Assembly: GCF_004348535.1 (NCBI RefSeq)
Contig: NZ_SMJX01000012.1
Span: 1 to 58,509 of the forward strand
Source: Actinomadura sp. KC216
GTDB taxonomy: Bacteria; Actinomycetota; Actinomycetes; Streptosporangiales; Streptosporangiaceae
Direction: 5' to 3'
Length of the DNA: 58,509 bases
The first letter of the stretch is position 1. Each line of letters opens with the position of its first letter. Of this stretch, positions 1 to 7,119 are shown in pieces. The translations under genes and the position numbers were made by a program. The notes below the pieces were generated by a model. It was given only the letters and a program-made list of their open reading frames with translations, did not search any database and was not told where the DNA came from.

Positions 1-988
1 CGGTGGGGTCGCGCGGGTCGGCCCGGAGGTGGACCTCGGGAAGGCGGCCGTTCTCGTCGCGGCGGAGAACGCGGCGAAGCAGGAGATCGGCAAGTACTGG
101 TTCTCCGACGACGTCAGCGGCCAGTCGTACGTGGTTCCGGCCAAGACGGGCGCCTATGTGATCGTCGGTGCGCACACGGAGGCGTTCCGGTGGGCGGGCG
201 CCGAGCCCGGATCGGCGACGGGCAGTGCGTGGCGCATGATTCCGGCCCGGCCGCAGACTCCGGCGGACGCGGCGGCCTGGAAGAAGGCCGGGGCCCCGGT
301 GAAGATCAGGGCGTGGTCGGGCGACAAATGGCTCACCCTGAACACGGCGGAGAAGATGGGGTGGGAGACCGACCATTCCGACCCTTCGGGCGGTGGCAGG
401 TGGTACGGCCGGATGACCACCGAGGAACTGCGGAACCTGCCGACCGATCCGAAGAGGCTCGCCGAGAAGTTCCTCACCGATGAGGCCATGCAGTGGCGCG
501 CGGTGGGAGCGCCGTCGCCCGAGAAGCTGAAGGAACTGGAGAAGGAGCGCGGGCCGCTTCCCAAGCACCAGTTCGACTCCTTCGCGAAGCTCGGCGCGGT
601 CGGGGGGCTCATCGCCAACTCGCCGGTCCCGCCGAAGGTGCGGGCCGGGCTGATGCGGGCGGCGGCCGACGTGCCGGGCGTGGAGGCGATCGGCGAGGTC
701 GTCGACCCGCTCGGCCGCAAGGGCGTGGCGCTGGCGTCCGCCGGCAGGACCATCGAGGTCACCGGCGAGTTCGGCACGCCGCGCGAGCGGCAGGGCACCT
801 ATCAGGCCCGCAAGGAGCTCGTGTTCGACAAGGAGACCGGTGAGGTGCTCGCCTCCCAGTACGTGCTGACCAAGCCCGGCGGCCCCTACAAGGACCGCCG
901 GCCCGGGTTCGTCATCGACTACATGGCCGTCCGCGACATGGGCTGGACGGACACCAAGCCCAAGCCGCCTGCCGCGCTGCCCTTCTGA
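1..988 (+). CDS. CU044_5270-like protein, 5' end cut by window
   Basis: The frame is open to the first base of the window, so the N-terminus is probably missing; a GTG at 29 is the first visible start but has no clear ribosome binding site. About 319 residues are visible, soluble and without a membrane segment. The sequence matches my memory of the actinobacterial CU044_5270 family: an N-terminal membrane anchor (absent here, presumably upstream) followed by an extracytoplasmic domain. The C-terminal part from about residue 190 (FAKLGAVGGLIANSPVPPKV, then GVEAIGEVVDPLGRKGVAL) is the most family-like section. These proteins are often encoded beside an ECF sigma factor, which would lie upstream of the window. 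The function is unknown. Confidence 0.75.
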   Translation, partial: GGVARVGPEVDLGKAAVLVAAENAAKQEIGKYWFSDDVSGQSYVVPAKTGAYVIVGAHTEAFRWAGAEPGSATGSAWRMIPARPQTPADAAAWKKAGAPVKIRAWSGDKWLTLNTAEKMGWETDHSDPSGGGRWYGRMTTEELRNLPTDPKRLAEKFLTDEAMQWRAVGAPSPEKLKELEKERGPLPKHQFDSFAKLGAVGGLIANSPVPPKVRAGLMRAAADVPGVEAIGEVVDPLGRKGVALASAGRTIEVTGEFGTPRERQGTYQARKELVFDKETGEVLASQYVLTKPGGPYKDRRPGFVIDYMAVRDMGWTDTKPKPPAALPF

Positions 989-1002
989 TCCGGGGTTCTG
1001 TC

Positions 1003-1035
1003 AGGCCCTCCGCCCGGTCACCGGGCGGGGGGCCT
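1003..1035. terminator. Bidirectional terminator hairpin
   Basis: A 15-bp stem (1003-1017 against 1021-1035, one G-U type pair) with a TCA loop lies between the convergent CU044_5270-like gene and the TetR gene. The loop bases 1018-1020 are the stop codon of the TetR gene. There is no U-tract, as is usual in high-G+C actinobacteria. Confidence 0.6.
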
Positions 1036-1737
1036 TCGGGCTTCCAGGCCGTCGAGGAGGCAGGCGAGGCCGAACTCGAAGCGGCCTTCGAGGATGTCGC
1101 CGGTCTCGTTCGCCCAGACGTCGCGGATGTGGGCCGCCACGGCGGGGCGGTCGCCGCCGACGCGGGCCAGGTAGGGGGCGAGGATCTCGACCCAGTCGGT
1201 CGCGGTGACGCCGGACTGGGTGCGCTGCCAGCTGGCCTCGCTCCCGGCGGCGCCGATGACGTAGTCGACCACCAGTGACCAGGCGTATTCGAGGTCGAAG
1301 CCGGTGAAGCCCGCGGCGCCGAACGCGACGAGCGCTTCGTCCAGGACGCGGGTGGCGTTCGGGCCGATCATGGGACGGCTGCCGAAGAGCGTGACCGTCC
1401 ACGGGTGGCGGTGGATCATCGCGCGGAAGCCGCGCGCGTAGGCGGTGGCGGACGCGCGCCAGCCGCCCGCGCCGTCCGGTGGCGGGGCCGTCACCTCGCC
1501 CATGACGCGGTCGAGGGCGAGCTCCAGCAGCTCGTCCTTGTTCGCGACGTGCCAGTAGACGGACGTGGCGCCGGAGTTCAGGCGGGTGCCGAGCCGCCGC
1601 ATGCTGAGCCCGGCGAGGCCCTCGGCGTCGAGGAGTTCCAGGGCGGCGTCCACGATCTGGTCGCGGCTGAGCGTCGGCTGGTCGCGCCGGGGCCGTCCCG
1701 GACGCGTCCAGACGGACACCGGTGCCTTCTCCGCCAT
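1018..1737 (-). CDS. TetR/AcrR family transcriptional regulator
   Basis: 239 residues. An N-terminal TetR helix-turn-helix spans about residues 23-70 (LSRDQIVDAALELLDAEGLA, then LSMRRLGTRLNSGATSVYWH and the KDEL tail), followed by a TetR_C-type ligand-binding domain. ATG at 1737 is preceded by a GAGGGGGG Shine-Dalgarno. The gene is divergent from an MFS efflux pump, and the 115-bp gap contains repeats suited to a TetR operator, so it most likely represses that pump and itself until an inducing drug binds. Family assignment is clear; the ligand is unknown. Confidence 0.9.
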   Translation of the reverse strand: MAEKAPVSVWTRPGRPRRDQPTLSRDQIVDAALELLDAEGLAGLSMRRLGTRLNSGATSVYWHVANKDELLELALDRVMGEVTAPPPDGAGGWRASATAYARGFRAMIHRHPWTVTLFGSRPMIGPNATRVLDEALVAFGAAGFTGFDLEYAWSLVVDYVIGAAGSEASWQRTQSGVTATDWVEILAPYLARVGGDRPAVAAHIRDVWANETGDILEGRFEFGLACLLDGLEARRPPAR

Positions 1738-1762
1738 CGCCCGCCCCCCTCGTCATCGATCC

Positions 1763-1844
1763 GTCTCGCACATGGTACCGGGGGTTGAACAGCGTGCGAG
1801 TCGCGTCGTACAGTGTGCGAGTCTCATCGAACGCTGTACGAGAT
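1763..1844. promoter_or_regulatory. Repeats in the TetR/MFS divergent promoter
   Basis: Two direct repeats, ACAGCGTGCGAGTC (1789-1802) and ACAGTGTGCGAGTC (1810-1823), are 21 bp apart, two helical turns. An inverted copy of the core, GTCTCGCAC, begins at 1763, and an 8-bp inverted repeat TCGTACAG (1806-1813) / CTGTACGA (1834-1841) sits just upstream of the MFS start. The position between divergent regulator and pump suggests the TetR operator (inference). Confidence 0.55.
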
Positions 1845-1854
1845 AGGTGGGTGG

Positions 1855-3357
1855 ATGATGTCGCAACCTGAACCGCATCCGCGGCGGTGGCAGATCCTCG
1901 GGGTGCTGTGCCTCAGCCTGTTCGTGGTCGTGGTCGACAACACGATCCTCAACGTGGCGATCCCGTCCCTGCTCAGGGACCTGGACGCCGGCACGTCCGA
2001 CGTCCAGTGGGTGATCGACGCCTACTCGCTCGTGTTCGCCGGGCTGCTGATCACCGCGGGCAGCCTCGGCGACCGGCACGGGCGGCGCCGCGCCATGCTG
2101 ATCGGCTTCGCCGTGTTCGGTACCGGGTCCCTGCTGGCCGCGTTCGCGCAGGACCCGGCGCAGCTCGTCGCGATGCGGGGGCTGATGGGCGTGGGCGCCG
2201 CCTTCCTCATGCCGGGGACGCTGTCGATCATGGCGCAGGTGTTCGGGCCGGACGAGCGCACCAAGGCGTTCGCCATCTGGGGCGCGACGTCCATGATCGG
2301 CATTGCTGCCGGGCCGACGGTCGGCGGGTTCCTGCTGGAGCACTTCTGGTGGGGGTCGGTTTTCCTGGTGAACGTCCCTGTCACGGTTGTCGCGGTGGCC
2401 GGGCTGCTCGTGCTGGTGCCTGAGTCGCGGGGGCCCCGGCGGCGGCCGGACGTGCCGGGCGCCGTCCTCTCCACGGCCGGGATGGCGACGCTGGTGTGGG
2501 CCGTCATCTCCGGACCGGAGCACGGCTGGACGGGCCTCCGGACGGTCGGGGGCTGTGCCGTCGCCGCCGTCGCGCTCGGGCTGTTCCTGCTGTGGCAGCA
2601 CCGCAACCCCGAGCCGATGCTCGACCTGCGCCTGCTGCGCCGCCGCGACTTCTCCGGGGCCGCCGCGATGATCGCTATGTTCGCGTTCGCGCTGGCCGGG
2701 GTGCTGTTCGCGCTGACCCAGCTCCTTCAGCTCGGCTACGGCTACGGGCCGCTCAAGGCGGGGCTGGCGCTGCTGCCGGTCGCCGTCTCCGCCGCGATCG
2801 GGAACGGGCTGGGGGCGTCGATGGAGGCGCGGTTCGGGGCGCGTCCGGCGCTCGTCGGCGGATTCGTCGCCGTCGCGGCCGGGTTCGGCGCGCTGGGGTT
2901 CGCCGGGCCGGGTGACGGATACGCGGCTCTGGCGGTCGGGCTTGTCGTTCTCGGGTTCGGGGCTGGGCTCGGGACGCCGCCCGCCTACAGCACGTTGATG
3001 GCGGCCGTGCCGCGTGAGGAGGCCGGTGTCGGATCTGCGGTGAATGATGCCGGGCAGGAGCTTGGCAGCGCGCTCGGTGTCGCTGTTCTAGGCAGCGTTA
3101 TCTCCGCGGCGTATGCCGGAGCCCTTCCGGACGGTGCGCCCGACTCTGCGCGGGATTCGCTTGGCGGGGCCGTCGCGTCGGGTGATCCCGGCCTTGCGGA
3201 CGCTGCTCGGGTCGCGTTCGCGCATGCCGTTTCGGTCGGGTCGTTCGCTGCCGGGGGCGCGACCTTGGGTGCTGCGCTCTTCGCCGCGCTCGTGCTGCGC
3301 CGGCTTCCAGGACCTTCGGCTGATGCCGAGCGTCCGGTGGAGGCCGTCAAGGCGTGA
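1855..3357 (+). CDS. DHA2-family MFS efflux transporter
   Basis: 500 residues, the usual size for 14-helix DHA2 drug:H+ antiporters (EmrB/QacA type). The first helix carries the DHA2-typical motif VVVVDNTILNVAIPSL, motif A appears as GSLGDRHGRRRAM around residue 75, and motif C-like GxxxGPxxGG as GIAAGPTVGGFLLE around 150. ATG codons lie at 1855 and 1858 behind GGTGGGTGG; an upstream GTG at 1813 falls inside the operator repeats and is less likely. Probably exports a toxic small molecule and is repressed by the divergent TetR. Its 3' end overlaps the convergent dehydrogenase gene by 11 bp. Confidence 0.9.
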   Translation: MMSQPEPHPRRWQILGVLCLSLFVVVVDNTILNVAIPSLLRDLDAGTSDVQWVIDAYSLVFAGLLITAGSLGDRHGRRRAMLIGFAVFGTGSLLAAFAQDPAQLVAMRGLMGVGAAFLMPGTLSIMAQVFGPDERTKAFAIWGATSMIGIAAGPTVGGFLLEHFWWGSVFLVNVPVTVVAVAGLLVLVPESRGPRRRPDVPGAVLSTAGMATLVWAVISGPEHGWTGLRTVGGCAVAAVALGLFLLWQHRNPEPMLDLRLLRRRDFSGAAAMIAMFAFALAGVLFALTQLLQLGYGYGPLKAGLALLPVAVSAAIGNGLGASMEARFGARPALVGGFVAVAAGFGALGFAGPGDGYAALAVGLVVLGFGAGLGTPPAYSTLMAAVPREEAGVGSAVNDAGQELGSALGVAVLGSVISAAYAGALPDGAPDSARDSLGGAVASGDPGLADAARVAFAHAVSVGSFAAGGATLGAALFAALVLRRLPGPSADAERPVEAVKA

Positions 3358-4942
3358 GGTCGGACGGGACGGTGCCGGTCTCGGTCAGCGGGAGCCCGAG
3401 CACCGCCCGCTCGGCCAGCCAGCCGCTCGGGCGGTACCGCGGGTCGCCGGTGGCGGCGTGCAGGCCGCGCAGGATCTCCAGGACGCGGGCCGTCCCGGCG
3501 TGCTCGCCCCACTCCAGCGGCCCGCGCGGATACCCGAGCCCGAGCTTCACGGCGGTGTCGATGTCCGATGGACGTGCCAGCCGTTGCTCAGCGATACCGC
3601 AGGCCACGTTGACGATCGAGGCGAAGAGGCGTTGGGCGACGGGCGCGGGCGCGTCCCTGACCACGGTGACGGATCGTCCTGTGGCGAGGAGGGCGGCCAG
3701 AGCGGCTCGTCCAGCCTCCTTGTCGACGCCCGGGTGGACGGCCAAGGAGAGGCGCGTGAAGAAGCCACCGAACGGGTCGATTCCCAAGGTGCGCTCTAGG
3801 GGAAGGTTCTCGGTTCTGGCTGCGGTGATGGTGCTCTGGCCGATCGGGGCGACGAACACCACGGCCTGGCTGGACGGCTCGTTCCCTGGCTCGACCTCCA
3901 CTCCGGCCGTCGAAAGCAGCGCGCCCAGCTCCTCCCGGACGTCGCCGTGTATCCATACAGGACGCGGTTCCACCGAGGGCGCTTCCACTTCGGGTGGCTC
4001 TTGCTTCGCGCCGTCCACGTACTTGTAGAAACCCTCGCCCGTCTTGCGGCCGTACAGGCCCGCCTCCAGCCGAGCCCGCCCGATCCTGGACGGACGCAGC
4101 CTCGGCTCCGTATAGAACCCCGTCCAGATGGACTCCATCACTGGATGCGACACGTCCATGCCCGTGAGGTCGAGCAACTCGCAGGGACCCATCTTCAGGC
4201 CGAGGACGTCCCGCGCAATGCGGTCGATGTCGGCGGGCTCGGCGGCGCCCTCCGACAGGATCTGCAGAGCCTCCGTCACCAGTCCGCGCCCAGCGTGGTT
4301 GACGAGGAAGCCGGGCGCGTCAGGCGCGAGCACCGGCTCGTGGCCGAGACGCCTGACGAGGTCAGCGAGCGCGCCCGGAATCCATCCGGCGGTCCGAGCG
4401 GCCGGGATCACCTCGACCAGCCGCATCAACGGGACCGGGTTGAAGAAATGCAGCCCCGCCAGCCTGGACGGATCGTCCAGCGCGGCGCCGATCGCCGTCA
4501 CCGGCAGCGAGCTGGTGTTGGTCGCGAAGACCGTGTGCTCGGGGCAGACCTTCTCCAGCGCGGTGAACAGCTCCCGCTTCGTCGCCATGTCCTCCCGGAC
4601 GGCCTCGACCACCAGGTCGCAGTCCTGGAACGGCGTGAGCGGCTCCCCGACCGGGCGGAGCCGAGCCTTCGCCCGCTCCGCCTCGTCGGCCGCCATGCGT
4701 CCCTTGCTCGCGAGCTTGTCGAACATGGCGCCGATGTGCTCGACCGCGCCGGTCACGGCCTCCAGCCGGACGTCGGCCAGCTCCACCGTCAGCCCTCCGG
4801 CCGCGGCGAGCTGCGCGATCCCGCGTCCCATCGCCCCGGCGCCGATCACCCGGACCGTCGTCACCCGCCGCGCCCACTGCTCCACCGTCGCCGCCTCCTC
4901 GCTCGTCCGCTCCACGCTCCCCGCTCCCCTGCTTCCGTGCAT
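3347..4942 (-). CDS. 3-hydroxyacyl-CoA dehydrogenase (PaaH/FadB-like)
   Basis: 531 residues. NAD-dependent oxidation of 3-hydroxyacyl-CoA to 3-oxoacyl-CoA. The Rossmann dinucleotide motif VIGAGAMGRGIAQLA is near residue 33, followed by NTSSLPVT and the catalytic-His motif LHFFNPVPLM. A first 3HCDH_C domain (PGFLVNHAGRGLVTEAL, then GPCELLDLTGMDVSHPVMES) is followed by a linker and a second, more divergent 3HCDH_C domain near the C-terminus (IVNVACGIAEQRL, LGYPRGPLEWGEH). Two C-terminal domains in one chain are seen in PaaH-type enzymes. The start may lie nearer residue 27; ATG 4942 gives a non-conserved leader. Divergent from a thiolase that performs the next beta-oxidation step. Confidence 0.9.
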   Translation of the reverse strand: MHGSRGAGSVERTSEEAATVEQWARRVTTVRVIGAGAMGRGIAQLAAAGGLTVELADVRLEAVTGAVEHIGAMFDKLASKGRMAADEAERAKARLRPVGEPLTPFQDCDLVVEAVREDMATKRELFTALEKVCPEHTVFATNTSSLPVTAIGAALDDPSRLAGLHFFNPVPLMRLVEVIPAARTAGWIPGALADLVRRLGHEPVLAPDAPGFLVNHAGRGLVTEALQILSEGAAEPADIDRIARDVLGLKMGPCELLDLTGMDVSHPVMESIWTGFYTEPRLRPSRIGRARLEAGLYGRKTGEGFYKYVDGAKQEPPEVEAPSVEPRPVWIHGDVREELGALLSTAGVEVEPGNEPSSQAVVFVAPIGQSTITAARTENLPLERTLGIDPFGGFFTRLSLAVHPGVDKEAGRAALAALLATGRSVTVVRDAPAPVAQRLFASIVNVACGIAEQRLARPSDIDTAVKLGLGYPRGPLEWGEHAGTARVLEILRGLHAATGDPRYRPSGWLAERAVLGLPLTETGTVPSDLTP

Positions 4943-5034
4943 TCAACCTCTCGCCAGGCGGAAGCCCGGCCGCGGCCCTCCCGATCCAGGGACGTACTCT
5001 GCGAAGTGCCTGAAAACGACGCGAGGAGCCCACC

Positions 5035-6243
5035 ATGCGCGACGCGGTGATCTGCGAGCCGCTGCGTACCCCGATCGGCCGGTTCGGCGGGGTGCTGAAG
5101 ACCGTCCCGCCCGCCGAACTCGCCGCGACCGTGATCCGGACGCTCGTCGAGCGCACCGGCCTGCCCGGCGACGCGATCGACGAGGTGATCCTCGGGCACT
5201 GCTACCCGACGTCCGACGCCCCCGCCATCGGACGCGTCGCCGCGCTCGACGCCGGGCTTCCCGTCGAGGTCGGCGGCGTGCAGCTCGACCGGCGGTGCGG
5301 GTCCGGTCTCCAGGCCGTCGTCAACGCGGCGATGCAGGTCCAGACCGGCGCCGACGACGTGATCATCGCGGGCGGTGTGGAGAGCATGAGCAACGCGCCC
5401 TTCTACACGACCCAGGCCCGCTGGGGGATCCGCGGGCCGTCCCTCGAACTGCACGACGGGCTCGCGCAGGGCCGCGTCACCGCGGGCGGCGCCAACCACC
5501 CGGTGCCCGGCGGGATGCTGGAGACGGCCGAGAACCTCCGCCGCGAGTACGGCATCGGACGCGAGGAGCAGGACGAGCTCGCCGTCCGCTCCCACCAGCG
5601 CGCCGTCGCCGCGCAGCGGTCGGGCGCGTTCGCGGAGGAGATCGTGCCGGTGACCGTCCGGTCGCGGAAGGGCGACACGGTCGTCGACACCGACGAGCAC
5701 CCGCGTCCCGACACGACGGTCGAGTCGCTGGCGAAGCTGCGTCCCGTCCTCGGCAAGACCGACGACCAGGCGACCGTCACCGCGGGCAACGCCAGCGGCC
5801 AGAACGACGCGGCCGCCGTCTGCGTCGTGACCACGCCCGAGCGGGCCGCCGAGCTGGGCCTGCGGCCGCTCGTCCGGCTCGTGTCGTGGGCGCGCGCGGG
5901 CGTGCCGCCGCGCACGATGGGCATCGGGCCCGTCCCCGCCACCGCCAAGGCCCTGGAGCGCGCCGGTCTCACCCTCTCCGGCATCGACCTCATCGAGCTG
6001 AACGAGGCGTTCGCCGCGCAGGTCCTCGCCGTCACCCGCGAATGGGACCTCAAGGACGCCGACTGGGACCGCGTCAACGTCAACGGCTCCGGCATCTCCC
6101 TCGGCCACCCCGTCGGCGCGACCGGCGCCCGCATCCTCGCGACGCTCGCCCGCGAGATGCACCGCCGCGAGGCCCGCTACGGCCTCGAGACGATGTGCAT
6201 CGGCGGCGGCCAGGGCCTCGCCGCGGTCTTCGAGCGCGTCTGA
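5035..6243 (+). CDS. Acetyl-CoA C-acyltransferase (thiolase)
   Basis: 402 residues, full length for thiolase. Cleaves 3-oxoacyl-CoA with CoA to acetyl-CoA and a shortened acyl-CoA, or condenses in reverse. All hallmarks are visible: N-terminal RTPIGRFGG, active-site Cys in DRRCGSGLQA (about residue 86-95), GGVESMSN, NEAFAAQ, the catalytic His in GSGISLGHPVGATG, and the second Cys in CIGGGQG. ATG 5035 follows GAGGAG with good spacing. Divergent from the hydroxyacyl-CoA dehydrogenase gene and likely co-regulated with it in fatty-acid or aromatic-acid degradation. Confidence 0.95.
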   Translation: MRDAVICEPLRTPIGRFGGVLKTVPPAELAATVIRTLVERTGLPGDAIDEVILGHCYPTSDAPAIGRVAALDAGLPVEVGGVQLDRRCGSGLQAVVNAAMQVQTGADDVIIAGGVESMSNAPFYTTQARWGIRGPSLELHDGLAQGRVTAGGANHPVPGGMLETAENLRREYGIGREEQDELAVRSHQRAVAAQRSGAFAEEIVPVTVRSRKGDTVVDTDEHPRPDTTVESLAKLRPVLGKTDDQATVTAGNASGQNDAAAVCVVTTPERAAELGLRPLVRLVSWARAGVPPRTMGIGPVPATAKALERAGLTLSGIDLIELNEAFAAQVLAVTREWDLKDADWDRVNVNGSGISLGHPVGATGARILATLAREMHRREARYGLETMCIGGGQGLAAVFERV

Positions 6244-6267
6244 CGCCGCCGGGGAGGTCGGGCGCCG

Positions 6268-6285
6268 GCCGCCGCGCACGGCGGC
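6268..6285. terminator. GC-rich hairpin between convergent genes
   Basis: GCCGCCG (6268-6274), loop CGCA, CGGCGGC (6279-6285), lying between the thiolase stop and the convergent TIGR03086 gene stop. No U-tract. Confidence 0.4.
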
Positions 6286-6294
6286 GCGGCGCGG

Positions 6295-6885
6295 CTACGG
6301 AGCCGTCCAGTCCGGGCGGCGGCCCGTGAGCGCGATGAGGCGGTCGAGCGGGGACGCGTCGTCGGGGACGTCGACGGCGGGACCGAAGAGGCCCTCGATG
6401 CCCTGCCCGCCGCTCTGCTCGACGGTCGGCGCGACGAACACGAGGCAGGCCTGGATCTCCTCGTCGGTCGGGTCGTAGGGCTGGCCGCTGGCGCGGGCGA
6501 TGTCCCAGCCGTGCACGACCAGCTCGTTCAGCGCCACATGGCCCGCGTCCCTGCCGGACAGTTCGAGGCCGCCGGCCTGCGTCATGCCCTGCCAGGCGTC
6601 CGGCGAGCGCCAGGCGGCGGCGAGCGCGTCGAGCCGCTCGGGGATGCGGGCCCGCCAGTCCGGGGGCAGGCGGGAGGCGTCCGAGGACGGCGGCTGCGAG
6701 GGGCCGTCCTGGAAGTCCTTGCGGGCGGCCCAGGTGAACGCCAAGGACAGCCCGTTCACATGGTCGAGCACCGTGCCGAGCGTCATGTCCGCGGGGGTCG
6801 GCGCGGTGAGCTGGTAGTCGCGGACGCCCGCGAGCAGGCCGGCCATCCGGTGCGTGGCGGCCGTGAGGTCGGGCATCGATGTCAT
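6295..6885 (-). CDS. TIGR03086 family metal-binding protein (DinB/maleylpyruvate-isomerase fold)
   Basis: 196 residues. The four-helix DinB-like fold is indicated by TLGTVLDHVNGLSLAFTWAA near residue 38, in which the His is a likely metal ligand, then HVALNELVVHGWDIARASGQ around residue 125 with two more His. The family is related to mycothiol-dependent maleylpyruvate isomerase and presumably acts with mycothiol as a thiol-transfer or detoxification enzyme; the substrate cannot be told. ATG 6885 has a GGAGGAG Shine-Dalgarno. Monocistronic. Confidence 0.85.
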   Translation of the reverse strand: MTSMPDLTAATHRMAGLLAGVRDYQLTAPTPADMTLGTVLDHVNGLSLAFTWAARKDFQDGPSQPPSSDASRLPPDWRARIPERLDALAAAWRSPDAWQGMTQAGGLELSGRDAGHVALNELVVHGWDIARASGQPYDPTDEEIQACLVFVAPTVEQSGGQGIEGLFGPAVDVPDDASPLDRLIALTGRRPDWTAP

Positions 6886-7119
6886 CTGGTCTCCTCCGCT
6901 GGACGGCAGATACGAGTAGACGGGACGGAACCCCTACCGGTGGACGGGACCCCGCTGGACGGTTCTCGCCCCTGTGGTATGGACTCGGGAACCGCCCAAG
7001 ACTCATCGGCACGCCGGAACCACTAAGCTACTACCGAGTAGTGTTCGGGACCCGGCTGATGCGCCGTCCGGCGCGAGTTCTACGCTGACTGCCATCGCCG
7101 TACCCAGGAGGACGGAACA

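Noticed and set aside
4128..6329. Plus-strand frame of about 733 codons overlapping dehydrogenase and thiolase genes
   Set aside because: Crosses two well-supported genes and contains long Arg-rich runs typical of out-of-frame G+C-rich DNA.
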